From Archegozetes longisetosus (Eukaryota; Arthropoda; Arachnida; Sarcoptiformes; Trhypochthoniidae): DNA of 64,000 nt. Where the stretch lies: positions 13,152,418-13,216,417 of the forward strand of contig JAEMBT020000004.1 of NCBI GenBank assembly GCA_018873245.2, written 5' to 3'. Numbering within the stretch: position 1 is the first letter of the stretch; each line of letters opens with the position of its first letter. Position numbers and translations under genes: made by a program. Shown in pieces: positions 1 to 17,300 of this stretch. The notes beneath the pieces were generated by a model. That model saw nothing but the letters and a program-made list of their open reading frames with translations. It was not told the DNA's origin and ran no database searches.

Positions 1-3000
1 ATTTTCTCTGAGCATAGTTTGAAACCGAATTTTAGCATACTGTAAGTTATACTCTAATATGTTGTAGAAAATATTTTCAACCAATCTATTCGTTGAGCTC
101 ATCAATTTTAAAACTTTTAGTGAAGTGCAAACCATCCACCGATTGGTGGCATCAGATTCTGTCAATATTCTCTTTGATTGATCATCGAGTTTACATATCT
201 TGTCATATAACGTATAAAAATAAATCAGATTTTGACATTTGAAACACACTATGTTTCATCTAGTGATTAGTTGTGTCAAAAACTGTTTACTTCAGTTATA
301 GTTTTGATTGACGTCAAAATCAATGTTTTCCGATAGAAAAAAACTGATGAATACTGAGTATAGAATTAGTTTATAATTGGAGTTAATTGAAGCTAATTGA
401 AGTGCATCACTCAATCCAATTGATCTGAAACACATCTCAGATTGAAGGCAAAACAGTAATCATTTTAAATTGATTGAATTGGTTCGCATTGCTTCGCTAC
501 TCGCATGGCAAATCAACTATGAAAACTTAAAACTTATAAGACTTTATTATTTTGACAGCTTTGATCGAGATGATCGCAGTATTTATTTCGTATAACTGTT
601 CAAAATAAATGCATCTTTTGTAGAGAAAAATTGATGCAAAGTCAAAAGGGTAGAGTTGAACTGTGCTCATATTACAAGTGCATTGGCTTCAGCATAAGCA
701 TAACATTATATTCTGTTTTGTGGTTTAGTTTGTTTGTGCAGTCTGTCTGTCATCATATATGCGATCTTTGCCAACAAATCATGTCATACAAACTATGGCC
801 ACGCAATAAATTGAATAAAATTAAACTTTTTTCTTATTCTTTATAGACATAAAGAGAATGACGAATAAACTTTACTGAAATCTTAAGTCAATTAGAAGGT
901 GAATAGATGGCAACTTTTCTAATGATTAGGCCTTATAGTTTAGGTAATTAACGGATTCGATAAACTCAATTAATAATTCTATTACTAGAGTATAGAATAC
1001 ATGATGTGAAACATTGAATTCATTTCAATTAGTTTTATTTGGCTCTTTAGTTGAGAATTGCGATTACTTTTCTAGAAAAATCAGAAAAGTTTCTTAATCA
1101 AATTAAAAGGTCAGATTCGTACGAAACTATGTCATTTTTGGAATCATTCATAATATATTAACGCTTTAAATTGTAGTTCCGGTATATACGAACAATACCT
1201 AAAAAATGAATACAAGAATCTTACAAGACACTAAGGAGAAAATATAGTTTAAATTTGTTTCGTAAAGTGTTTAGTTGAAGTAAACCATTAATTAAATTTG
1301 TTAAAAAGCAATATGAAGCATCGAAATGTTTAAAATATAAAATGTTCATTTGAATAAAGAATTGAAAATAAAAATAAATTTGCTTTTGTCATAATCGTTT
1401 ACTAGGCCTTTAGCGAGACAGTCAAATTTTCTGGCCTTAATTGCTAAAAGGTTAGGTTAGGTTAGGTCACTGCCCTAATCTAACCTAACTAAGCCTAATA
1501 TAAAAGTATAGTAAGAATGATATATGTTATGATCTAAATTGAAGTACTTTAAACAACTTACTCAATGTAGAACTTGATTCCATTTTTTACCTAAACTGAG
1601 CGCAAATAAAACGACTGTGACTATTAACAGGTAAAACAATAGATGGACTAAAAAACAATTTATCAATTGCCAAAATAGCCAGTCACCACTCTTGGTAATC
1701 GAGATGTCTTAGCTCGAGACCGTGGATCAACAATACCATTCTTAGGTTTATTGAATTAGTAGACACTGACGCAAAAGTAGTGTCTAATATATGGAGTTTA
1801 CAGAACAGACTAAACTTATTAGGATAGTTTTATTCCTTCAAAAAGGCAATTGTAATCATATTGTTATTATTTATCAATAAGACGATGTGACGAACAGGAA
1901 TCGATTCGCTAAACAAGTAAATAGTTTATCGAAACCCTTCGATAGAAAATTAAAATATAATGAGGACATCGTTTTCATGTGGTATAGGCCAAACTTTCAG
2001 CTACACAATTTCTATTATTGTTATTGTTGCTGTATCTGTTCAGCAAATAATTAAATAAAATGGTCTGTAGTGCTTTTTTCAACTTTCATATTTAATTTGT
2101 GAGTGAAGCTCAATCCTAAGTTTGTTGTGTCGTTACAAATGTTTGTCGACCACTTTATGAGTACTTTTTCAACTTTTAATTCAATAAAGTGGACAAAATC
2201 AAAATCTGTTTTCGACTTTCATGTGATTCATATTTTGGGATTAATTAATTTTGTACATTGAGTTACTTTTATAATTTAGTTTCGAAATTATTTTGACTTA
2301 TTATCTTAGCGCCGTATCTGATTAGTGGAAAGAGGACCCAACCAGTGCTGATTTGTCGGTCAGCACTGCTTTCACCTAATCATGAGATTGATTTCAAGCT
2401 GTTCTAATGTCGTCTTATTCCTTGAAAGATGCGACTTAAGTTTCTCTTCAAGTTTGAGTGTTGATAAGAGCAACTTTTGCATTTAGAAACAGCTCGAATA
2501 AGAAGTGGAAACAACTATTGACCGATTGTTTTTTCACTCGAAATAGAGCGAAGACAGTACGATAATTGTTCGACGTTTTATGTATAGAAAGTCAATGTAC
2601 CACTGCATGGCTCATAGCTGTAAAGATTAGACAAATTCTGGCAGTAATTTATAACGAATATTCCTATGTTTAGTTATGCAGTCAAAAACTGAAAAATTTA
2701 TTTTGCAAATAGGTTACAACATGTTTATAATTGTGTAGTAAGAGAAAAGCAAAGATTACATTCTGTAAAGAAATAGTGAGATAACCAGACGAACGATCCC
2801 TTAAATATTTTTGAGATGAACATCATTCAAAATCTCACATAAATATAGTATTAGATGCACTTCTATTGAAGCTGTTCGTCAATTGCAAGTAACTTATTCA
2901 GAGATAAGCATTACTTAGCGGTGGATTCTGTATTTTGCTTTTGATCTCTTAGTTTTCAGATGCATTCACTATTTCCGTATGTAATTTATATTCTTTAAGA

Positions 3001-5204
3001 TGTTTAATCTTACTTTTTTCATAATTTTGTGTAAAGTATCTATACTATACTTTTTATAGAATTTCTAGCTATTCAACTAAGATAAAGACATGTGTTGAAC
3101 GCCCAAATAAGAAATGATAAGTAAATCCTTTGCCGTTTACTTTATATTCGAAAATAATAAATGTTGCGCACCTATTCAATCCATTTTATTTTCATTGATA
3201 GTGGAGAGCCAATACAATGTGCTAAAACTTCGACCGAGTTTAACTTTCAAAAGCTTTCTCAACATTTTCAAACAAGTCTTCTAAAATATTTATTGACCTA
3301 TTGATTGAGAATATTTTGGAGTAAGATTTTCATAACAATAAATTAACGAAATTAACGAATTTGTGGTGTCAATATTTTCTAATGAGAAAATAAATTGTAT
3401 AACTAATGCAATGTTTTCATAGTTTGTTAACGGATTGGCTTGTTTTCCCTAAGTTTTTTTTTGTATATTTTGGTGAAAGCTAAACTCAATACTAAGTTAG
3501 TATAAGGATCTGGCTATAAGCTATAACTGTCTAATAAAACACCAAAATTAAACACATAATTATACTAAAATTTATATTAGTTAGGCCAGTAATTGGCAAT
3601 GATTTATTAATACAATCTTTAAAACTTAAGTACATTCATTTTGTTTGACAAAACTTTTTAAAAGTCCGAACTTGTGAAACAATAAAAATAACAATTTCAT
3701 TCTCCTTTTCAGTGAAAAAACAATACTTGAAATGTTTCAATATAAACAGTTCACACTTAAGACTGTGGTAAACATTTGATTATTGTAATTACATTAGCAA
3801 TCATTGTCTGTTATCATTTGAATTAAGCTGTTATCAAATAAATTGATTTTAATCAGTATACACTTGAACACTTGCCAAACAAGTATTTTTTCCTTTTGAA
3901 AAGTAGAACTTTTATATTATCTGTCTTGTTAAATAAACTTATACTTAGTTAAAAAAAATGCACAAAAATGACAACACAATTAGAAACTCTACAAAATAAA
4001 CTGAAAGTTTCATTACCGGTATTCATGCTTCTAACAATGGAATTTTAGTGTTGATCAAGAATTAAAAATTAATTCTTAAATTGAAGTACAGTTTATAAAA
4101 GTTAATTCCTTTGAAAAGTCTAAATAGCAGAATAACTCATTGTTCAATGCTTTCAATTATTGAGTATAAGTTAAAAAGTTTACAAGCATTTAGTAAATCT
4201 GTAAATTTTGTAAAGTATACATAATTTGATCATTTTTTTAAATAGTGGTGCAAAGATTGACACATCAATTGATCGTTTAAAGTATTTCCCAGTTTTTCCC
4301 ACAGAAAATTATTAAATGCAGAAAAAATATTGCTATTTTACCATATCGTTAAAACATCAATATTTTAAAGTTGGCTAAAGTTGGATGAACCTAAAAACCT
4401 AAACCTTTTATTAACAATACATCATGTACTATTACTTATGAGTACATCAATTCAAAATTTGAAAACAATAAAAAAAGTTGTTTGAAAAAATTTGTTTCAT
4501 GAGAATAGCATTACGCAAAAAATCAATATATAATAGACTTCAGAGTTTAAATAAATGCGCAAATAATTAAAGATTAATTGTATAAACCATTAAAAATTAC
4601 TCTTATATTGCGCTTAACATTTAGTTAATTTTCGTATCAATAATAGGTTCGAATTGATTTTATAAGTAGCACCAAAATAAAAAAGAGGAAATTTAAATGC
4701 AAAATATGTCACTATTTTCTGTTCAAATTAAATGAATTAATGATTTTAGTGAAAAGAAATGTTCCGGCAGTAAATGGAGAGTGAGATACCGGTAGTTTAA
4801 GCAATTATGACTTACAATCAGTCAATGGCTAACACCTACAATAGTAATGAACCAAAAAATTTGGACAGTTAAAGATATTATGAAATACTGTTGATATTTA
4901 GTGATGAAGTAATGCTCATGACCAATAGATGAGAGAAGCAAATATGAGTGCGATCTTTTCATTCAAATTACTGCATAATAAGTAATTCAAAAAATGTTAA
5001 GTTTTGGCAATTTTAAAGTGAGCTCTTGATTCCAATCAAGGAAATTAAATGTTTTGTTTGTCTCCTTTCGAAGGCTAAGCTTAATCTTTGACAAGAAGAA
5101 CAGCAAATATAGAACAAGTTGTTATAGCATTCAAATTAATTTTGCTTTTCAATTGTTGTAAGACTTGATCAATATGTTAATACTTTTCTAGTGAGATGTG
5201 TTCG
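1..5204. other. non-coding stretch left of the Na,K-ATPase gene
   Basis: AT-rich sequence with frequent stops in all frames. I see no exon with codon-like character or a recognisable protein family. The only distinct structure is the telomere-like inverted repeat near 1450. The right-hand part probably includes the 3' untranslated region of the Na,K-ATPase transcript, which runs leftward from 5204; I could not fix its poly(A) site. Confidence 0.6.
1450..1496. repeat. interstitial telomere-like (TTAGG) inverted repeat
   Basis: Three to four GGTTA units run at 1450-1467, followed after a short spacer by the complementary CTAACC-type units at 1473-1496. The two arms form an imperfect palindrome. 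TTAGG is the ancestral arthropod telomere repeat, so this is either an interstitial telomeric sequence or a chance simple repeat. The head-to-head orientation is what a fusion or a double-strand-break repair insertion would leave. Confidence 0.6.
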
Positions 5205-9520
<4,316 letters not shown>

Positions 9521-11146
9521 CTGTAATCATAATTAAATGAAATTCAATTACTTATTAATTAAAGATTTAAGGAAAACAAAACAATGAATCAATTGGATAC
9601 CGCGTTGATAGCAGTTGAAGTCATTCTGACCAAAGCCGGTCTCACAAATGATCATCACTTATGTATGATTTTATTATGAAAGATCGGATGCGGCGAAGCC
9701 AGACATGAAGACATCAATAAGACTGCTCTCCACAGACTATTCAGTTTGAAATGCGCACAACACTCACCGCGGAGTATAAGACATATGACCATCAATTATG
9801 TCTCTAATACTAAACAATACTATGTTGCAATACTTATGCCGGCCTTCAGATTAATTCAGATTATCTACTCAAATTGATAGTATTTCATGAAAACTGATCC
9901 AGTTACCTGTCAAATAATAGCGTTCGTCACACAGTCTGTGGTTATATCAATTTTACAGCAACTCAATTGATACGAAAATGTCGAGTTCAAGTCAGACACT
10001 TAAGTGAACAAAGCTATGAAACTCCAGACAAGACATCGTTTGTGTTTAGACCAACAATCATTTAAAGGTAGACTTCAAATAATGGTTGACTTTCTCTCCC
10101 TCTCATCCAATTATGAACGAATCCATTGACGCACTACTAATCTGTCAATTGATTTATCATTGCATTCATATTCATAAAGTTTCACAATTGAAAGCATAAC
10201 TTATCATTTGCTTAGATTTGAATGCAAGTCTCGTATCGTAGTTTTTGCATCACTTAAAGCAATCTTTTCACTTTTCAATTTTTAGTTAACAAATGATTCA
10301 AACGATTTGATTTCTCTTTTATCAGTCTGTTTGCACACAAGCACTGCTTATGAACGAAACATATCTTTAAAAATAGTCATTAGTCATAGTCATGGTCATA
10401 ATTATTAAAAAGAAGAAAATTAGTTTTGTCAATCCAAAGACTATAGGGAAAGAAAGTTATCTATTAGTAAGTGTAATTAGATATTTCTGTTGGCGTTCAA
10501 TATGACTATTGCAAGAGATTTGTTTTTTCCTATATTGAAACTGTTCATAAAAATGGTTAGTTTTGAAAATAGTGAAAAATATGATCCGGTCTCTTACAAA
10601 TTACAACTATTGCTAGTATTAAGCTCTGAAAAGTTGTATTTCTTTATTTTAGTTGTGATAATAAGTTACATGATGTGAATAGTGAAGACATTTATGAAAA
10701 GTTACAAGTATTTTCCGTATAATAGTTATTGTATTATGAATAAATGTATGCTTTTATTGTTTAGTAGAAAAAGTGAAAGTACTTCTCCAAGTGATCATCA
10801 AATGCAAATTAATGTGGATTTGTCATCATTCACAAAAGTTAAACCATACAATCATTAAAGCTATGATTTGATTAGTTTTCTGCGAATCTTAATCAAGTTA
10901 AAGATGAAATAATTATAAGAAAATACAATTGACTTGCATTCTATTTGAGAAATAAACCAATGAATTGAATAAGATTTTTGTCACACAAACTTAATGTTAA
11001 GTAATTAATGAGACATCATATGAGACACTAGTGTTGAAGTATTTCCTTTCAACAGAACAAAGCTAAACGAAGAATGCAATTATTTTCTATATAATCAATT
11101 ATCAGTCAGAATGAAATTAAAATACATTTAAGAGATGATTCATGTC
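9521..11146. other. intergenic region / upstream of the Na,K-ATPase
   Basis: No coding exon recognised. It must hold the promoter and probably an untranslated leader exon of the leftward Na,K-ATPase gene, because the first coding exon begins right at a splice acceptor. The stretch 9600-10150 is a little less AT-rich than its surroundings and is the likeliest place. The right part should hold the 3' end of the leftward AT-hook gene. Confidence 0.4.
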
Positions 11147-11495
11147 TTAATCTTCTTCTTCTTCTTCTTCAGCAGAAGCTGAAGCCTCACCGTCAAGCGG
11201 TGCTGCCTCTTCTTCAACTGATTCAGTCTTCTTCGGTCGACCCCTTTTGCCGCCTTTTTTGACCGCAGCCCCAGATGTTTTGGTTTTTGGTCGACCTCTT
11301 CCTCTCTTTGCTTTCGATGGTCCGCTCTTTGCCGATGCAGCTTTTGGAGCTCTTTTTTTTGGCCTCTTTTGGAGCACCGGTTCCATTCTTGACAGTATCG
11401 ATTCCGCCATTGTTCTGAGACAAGTCTTTCTTTGGTCTTCCGCGACCACGTTTTGCAGTTGTTGTCGTTTCTGAAGACAATTCTGCGTCACTCAT
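11147..11495 (-). CDS. HMGA-like AT-hook chromatin protein (single exon, frame interrupted)
   Basis: Small basic nuclear protein expected to bind the minor groove of AT-rich DNA. The ATG at 11495 opens MSDAELSSETTTTAKRGRG. Three AT-hook cores are visible: KRGRGRPKK near the N terminus, KRGRGRPKTK in the middle and GKRGRPKK near the end. A Glu-rich acidic tail follows, encoded partly by a GAA repeat, which is the classic HMGA layout. The reading frame changes at a run of eight T (11353-11360, A8 on the coding strand). Removing one base joins the first hook to the other two and gives 115 residues with a stop at 11147. No intron consensus is present there, so an assembly indel is the simplest explanation. 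Length and architecture fit HMGA or other short multi-hook proteins; a precise orthologue cannot be named. Confidence 0.8.
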
Positions 11496-12512
11496 GTTTA
11501 GATTTTATCAAACCAAAACTAATAAAAACTTTTGCTTTGAATACTACAGTCAGATGAAAACGAATTGATGACAGTTAGTGGAAAGAAAGCAAAGCTTTGT
11601 CTCTAATCTGATGTTTTTTTTATGATTTCTGACTCTCTGTATATTTGTGTTAGTGTTGAATCTGTCAGTCTATGTATTCGTTTGTATATTGGTTTGAATG
11701 GGTCTTTATGAGTGTCTCACATAGTGACCCACTCTTTCTTTCTATAAAATTTGACAATAGATTCATGAAAGAGGGTTTATGCCCGAATCGCATATCAGCC
11801 AATAGGCACTCGACCGCCATATTCAAAATTTGATTTTCAATGTGAACAATCAAATTGAATGTAATATCGCATGTAGCAATGGATGTGTATTGTCATTCTG
11901 TGGTTCGGATGTAGAATTGGCAAACCCACTATTACTTAGCATTAGTTATACCCGTTCAACGTGAGTAAACGGGTCTGACACTCAAAAGCAAATAGCGACG
12001 AGTCATTGGCCACTTTACTGACGTTCAGGGTATAAAACTCGTACTGCGGGGTAGGGAGTTTGCCAGTTGCATATCTCAACTATACAAAGGCAATATAATA
12101 GCTAATGGCCATAGCAAATAACAATAGCTATACTGTTGTCATGTGCCTCAGACACCATTAATACTCAAAACCCCTCCTATTTCTACGAAATTTAGTACTG
12201 ACATCTCATGTTTATTAATTATTTGCTAATTATCAGTTTAGCAAAACTCCTATTAACTGCCAACTGATCAAATACAAAACTTAGTTTAAATAACGAGCAT
12301 TAATCAATTGTAAATTAAATGTAGAACTGCTTTGGTTTTGTTTAGAAATGCTTATTTAGATTGCGAAACATTGTTCTTCGTAATAGTATCTATGGGCGAT
12401 TTGGCATTCATACACAAACCTAAAGGACCAGTGAATCACTACCTTTCTCGTACTGCATACCACTAAAAACAATGCCTTAAATTATTGCGTACGATAAAAA
12501 AATTCTTATAGT
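11496..12512. other. intergenic region upstream of the AT-hook gene
   Basis: No coding sequence recognised. The part next to 11495 should contain the promoter and 5' untranslated region of the leftward AT-hook gene. A small candidate MITE lies at 11918-12065. The remainder is AT-rich and featureless. Confidence 0.45.
11918..12065. mobile_element. candidate 148-bp MITE
   Basis: The ends are inverted repeats: TGGCAAAC at the left and GTTTGCCA at the right, with weaker similarity continuing inward. Inside is a hairpin with arms ACCCGTT and AACGGGT at about 11950-11972. The segment is less AT-rich than its flanks. No clear target-site duplication is visible, so the class is unknown and the call is tentative. 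Confidence 0.35.
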
Positions 12513-13772
12513 CAGTGATGCACACGCTCGCGCTCGGTCAGAAATTGGCGCTCGCGCTAACGCTCGGGGAAAATGAAACGCTCGGCGCTCACTTTCTCGA
12601 AGCGCTCGAGCGTTTACCGAGCGTCAAGTAAGCAGTCTATGAATTGAAAGGTCTTTTCTACACAAAATTATTTTTTAAAGCTATAACTTTATTTGTATAT
12701 AAATTTCATAAATATGATACTCACTCTTTGAAAACCATTCAAACAAATACTTTGGTTCAAAAGCTGATGTCATATATAGATACATCAGTATAACTTTGCA
12801 ATTTTTTAGAGCTCCTTATTCAACACTATATTCAAGAGATTAATACAGTTAATTATAAACATTACCGGTTATAAAGTTCAAAAATTGCAAAGTTATACTG
12901 TTTTCCCTATAAATAAATTGTTTATATTGAAGATATGCGAACACAATTAGTTTCAGACTCAAAAAGATTCTGTGTAAACTCTTTAAAACAGAATAAGTCA
13001 TAAATTTTTATGTAAAAATTTATATTTAGTAAAATCTAACTTTTTTGTATTAAAAAAATATCTATACTGTATTTCTAATATGGAAAATACGTACTAGGGC
13101 TGGGCCGGTGCCAGAAAGTAGTCACCCATTACTTTACCAAAAGTAGTCAGTAGTCATGACTATTTTCCTGACTATGATCACATTTACGAGTATCATTTAT
13201 TGACGAGTAGCCACGGGTTTTCAAAATTACTTACAGCTCATTGAATGCGAGTATTTATTTATTGAGTTTTATTCACTAGAAAATATAAAAGACAGTTTAA
13301 CAATAAAATTTGTAAAATACTTGACAAGATTCATTAATGAATTAACAATTAATGAAGTAATTGACAAGATTTGTGAAGAGAATAGTAATTACTAATTGTG
13401 AAATTTCTAATAATGAGTTTTACTATCACCCGGGTTTTAATTTTCAGTTGATGTAATCTTTATAGATAAGAAAATCAGTTTCCCGTGTTCATCATTAGGA
13501 CTTATACGATAATTATCATAAAAACATTTACATAAGTAGTTGTGATTACTTATGAGTAACCGCCAATGAATGAGTAATCATTAATGAGTGACTACCGGAT
13601 ATTTTATGAAGTCGGTAGTCAGTAGTTACCCGACTACTAACCGACTACTCATGGTAGTTGGCACAGCCTTAATAGGTACTAAGACTTGACGCTCAACGCT
13701 CGCGCTTGGGGGTAAGACGTTCGAGCGTCCACTACGCTCGACGCGCAAACGCTCGAGCGTTGAGCATCACTG
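12513..13772. mobile_element. non-autonomous hAT-type element, 1.26 kb (outer element of a nested pair)
   Basis: The left end begins CAGTGATGCACACGCTCG and the right end is the inverse, ending GCATCACTG. The flanking 8-bp direct repeat CTTATAGT (12505-12512 and 13773-13780) is perfect, as expected for hAT superfamily insertion. Both ends are GC-rich and packed with CGCTCG / CGAGCG motifs, including the palindrome CGCTCGAGCG, resembling subterminal transposase-binding repeats. The interior is AT-rich with no transposase ORF, so mobilisation would need a transposase supplied in trans. A second element is inserted at 13095-13671. Confidence 0.9.
13095..13671. mobile_element. nested non-autonomous hAT-type element
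   Basis: The termini are inverted: TAGGGCTGGGCCGG at the left and the inverse of TAAGGCTGTGCC at the right. They are flanked by 8-bp near-identical repeats ATACGTAC (13087-13094) and ATAGGTAC (13672-13679). Repeated AGTAGTC / GACTACT motifs fill both subterminal regions. There is no ORF of note. It lies wholly inside the 12513-13772 element, so it inserted later. Confidence 0.8.
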
Positions 13773-14350
13773 CTTATAGTTTTATTTTGTTTCAAAGCTA
13801 AAAATTTGAACGAATGTAATGAGAAACTCGACTGTTTTCACTTACAAAAATGATCAATTCTAGGGTTGACATTAGTCAAAAATAATCTGAAATCATTTCG
13901 ATGTTAGGCTGTTTCTATTCTTAGTTTTGACTGAAAATAAAAGCAGAAAAAGCAATTTCGCATAAGTCGAAGGCAAGAGTAAAAGATGACAAGCAGCTAA
14001 TCTTCAAAGTTTTTGTAAATTTTTAAAAATATGTTTCAATTTTGATGTTTTGGCTTGTAGACAACTACTGAATGACTTGATACAATAAATTGTAGTATTT
14101 GTGAAACTAGAAACAATAGCAAAGTAAAAGTGTTGGTGTGGAATAACTACATTTGATTCACTTAATCTAACTCAAATCGAGAATTGACTGTACTTTTATC
14201 GAACATACTTTATGTGCCTACTAAATCACAAAACAGTAAAGGATTGGCAACAAATCGTTCAAATCATCATAAAATGAGATTAAAATCATTTTTACGTTCG
14301 ATTTAAACATAATTAATCTTAAGATTGAATATTTGTTTTTTGTATTAAAA

Positions 14351-17300
14351 ATGAACGTCTATCATAACTTAATATTTATTTTTGTTATTTCATTGTTTAT
14401 AACATTATTTTCATTTTGTAAGTATTTACTCTTTTTAAGTCAAATATTATATAGATTATTGTTATCAAGTCATAAAATGATTGGTTGAATGGTTAAAATT
14501 AATGAATTAATAATTGAATTTGACAGTGAATTGCGATCGAATCAAATCGAAGATATATTTGCCAATTGAAAGCGAACACTTCTGTTTTCGTCGACTCAAC
14601 GCAACGCATCAAATCGGATGCAATTGTATTGACTGTTATTTTAATTATTATTAGATTTTTTATAATGTACTAATTAATTATAAATGAATCGATAGCCAAA
14701 GAAGGTGGAAACGTTGGTGTGGTTTATATAACAAAGAATGAGACGGACATTGATTATGTGGTCAAGTCTGGTCCTCATTATCCATATATACCAGTCATTC
14801 GGCCAAAAGATTTCAATTTGTAAATAACTTGGGCCTAACTATTCACAACCGAGAGCTATGTTAAGTTAATTAACGATTTCATTCAATTTAGAGATAATAT
14901 GAAACTATTCAAGTCAGCATCAGATCGAATAAGTGGCCTCATAGTACTAGATGAAGAGTCGAGCACTTCTCGACCCAATCTCTATTCACCGGACAGTTCG
15001 TGTCCAAACGAAGAGTTCGATTTGTATGCCAATGATGTGAATTATGGTCATTGCGCTAAACAGAAGTGGAATGATAAGAACAACACTAACGATCTTATGT
15101 TTTACGACTGGCCGTTTCCCATTTATTTCATCAGAGATAATACAAGTATTAATGAAATTCAAGATGTAAGTTGTCTTTAATTGATTTATTCTGGCTCAAA
15201 ATCATGTTTGTCTTATAATAGTTAATTTTGTTTGATTCTAACAAATTTTAAAACTCATGTTTTGATCTATTATTAAATTACATACAGTTTGTCAAAGTGA
15301 CAGTTATCCCTATTACTTAAATATTGTCTTCAGCTCAGTTAATACTAAACATTACTTCTTTTTTGTTAAGTCTATTTTTTATATTCTAATCAAATTTGAT
15401 TTAATCCTAGTGTTTCGATAAGTTTGGAGGACCCGATTGGCCGCTTTGTGCCATAGAATTAGTGTCTCCGATGAATGCAGCAAAAGATGCTATAACTTGT
15501 ATGCGAAGATCGATCATGCAAAAGAATTCCTACTTCGCACTCAGTCCATGTATGAAAACTATTGAATTTTTATTTGTTGACCAATTTGAATGGGTTTTTG
15601 TTTAATGTGACAGATCATTTTTAGAATCACTCTTAACTGTTATATGAGGATTATCATTTATATAAAGTATTAGCTATTAAGTTATTGATAGACTTTTAAG
15701 AAACGAACTGACAATACATTTTATTGAATTGTGTTAAACAGCCATCGAATCATTAATTAATATCTGGTTGACAAGAAAAAACTTGTGATTTGCTTCACAT
15801 ATTACAGCGAAAGTTTTTCTGCAATTCTTGATTATAGAATACTTCGGTTACCACCATAAAATATTGGTGTCTTTTTTACTATAACAAACTATAATAATTT
15901 ACAAACAATTGAATTAAGAGAAAATGGAGAGATAGTTTGTATTTTTTGTATTGGATTTTTTTCATTACTTTATGAACTCAGTTATAGTCAGGGCAAGTAT
16001 TTTTCGGGAAATCCCGATAATTTTCCCTAAAGTTATTCCTCGGGAATTTTATATTAATGTACTTGTGGTCACTTCAGGCTTCTATAAAAATAATTTGAAT
16101 GTCCCGATTTTCCCGATTTTAAGCTTCTCGTGAGTTTCTCCCGATTTAGAACGTTTTGTTTAAAATATGAGATTTTTAAAAGTTTTATCTCATTTTGACT
16201 TAAAAATATAACGAAAATATCAAAAAATTGATCACAACTGTAATCGAAAATTCATTATCTTGATAAAGCTTTATAAAAATATTTTGTAAAAGTAATAGTT
16301 ATGAGCATCGTTTGAACAGAGAATATGCGCCTTTGGTATCTGTGTATGCTGAGCGCTCTTTCACTGTGTATAAAAATCTTTTGACAGAAGATCGGCAGTG
16401 TTTTTTCACCTGAAAACTTGGAGATCAATCTAATTATACAGTACAATAAATTTTTGAAGGACTGTTAATACAGTTTAATACATTTGAAGAAAGAAAACAA
16501 CTATTTTTCGTTGTATTATGATTGAAAATGAAGTTTTTTAAACTCCCGATTTTTGCTTTTTAAGTCCCGATTTCGGTTCTTTTAAGCTCCCGATTCCCGA
16601 CCGATTTGACCACTTTAAACTCCCGAAAAATACTTGCCCTGGTTATAGTACAATGTTTAGCGTTATTTTGTTCTTTTAGTTGCCAATCAGAACTATTTTT
16701 TCTTTATGAATAGTATTATTTATTAAAATCTTTAGCTTATAATCAATTGAATGTAGTCAATTTTTCGATATAATCTTGCATTAGGCATTTATTTTATAAT
16801 TAAAACTACTGTTTGGATTACAGTCCATCCGGTATATAATGAAGGTGTGAGTTCACTATATAAGCGTTATTGAGAACGTAAATTGCTAACTGTTAACTTT
16901 GACTTCGAAAACTGTACACTTTAAAGTTGTAAAAATGGCTTCATTAACACAATTCAGTTTATTTAGTAAACCTCGGATTTTATGGCAGGTTCGAAGTTGA
17001 TCCATCCAGAATCGCGAGTTTTTCAGGAGCTGAAAACTCACCTATTTTACGAGCTAATTTTTTTGAAAACCTCATTTTTCAGAAATTTTTTTGTGTACAA
17101 ATGGCTTCTCAAATATATATTTAAGATGATTCAATTTTTAGAAGCTTTAAAAATTCTATCAAATTCTGTATTTCATTTAAGAGGAATAGTGAATATGATC
17201 TGAATTTTGATTGGGAAACGATGAATCATAAATTTTGGTCTTTTACAAAAAAAGTGATTCACCTCAATTTTTATATAAATTAACTCAAAATAGTAATAAG

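Noticed and set aside
631..846. 71-codon plus-strand frame with hydrophobic middle
   Set aside because: No family match, no splice or promoter context, in an otherwise featureless AT-rich stretch; chance frame.
12787..12905. Inverted repeat CAGTATAACTTTGCAATTTTT with its inverse about 90 bp away
   Set aside because: Lies inside the hAT element's interior and is best treated as part of that element, not as an RNA gene.
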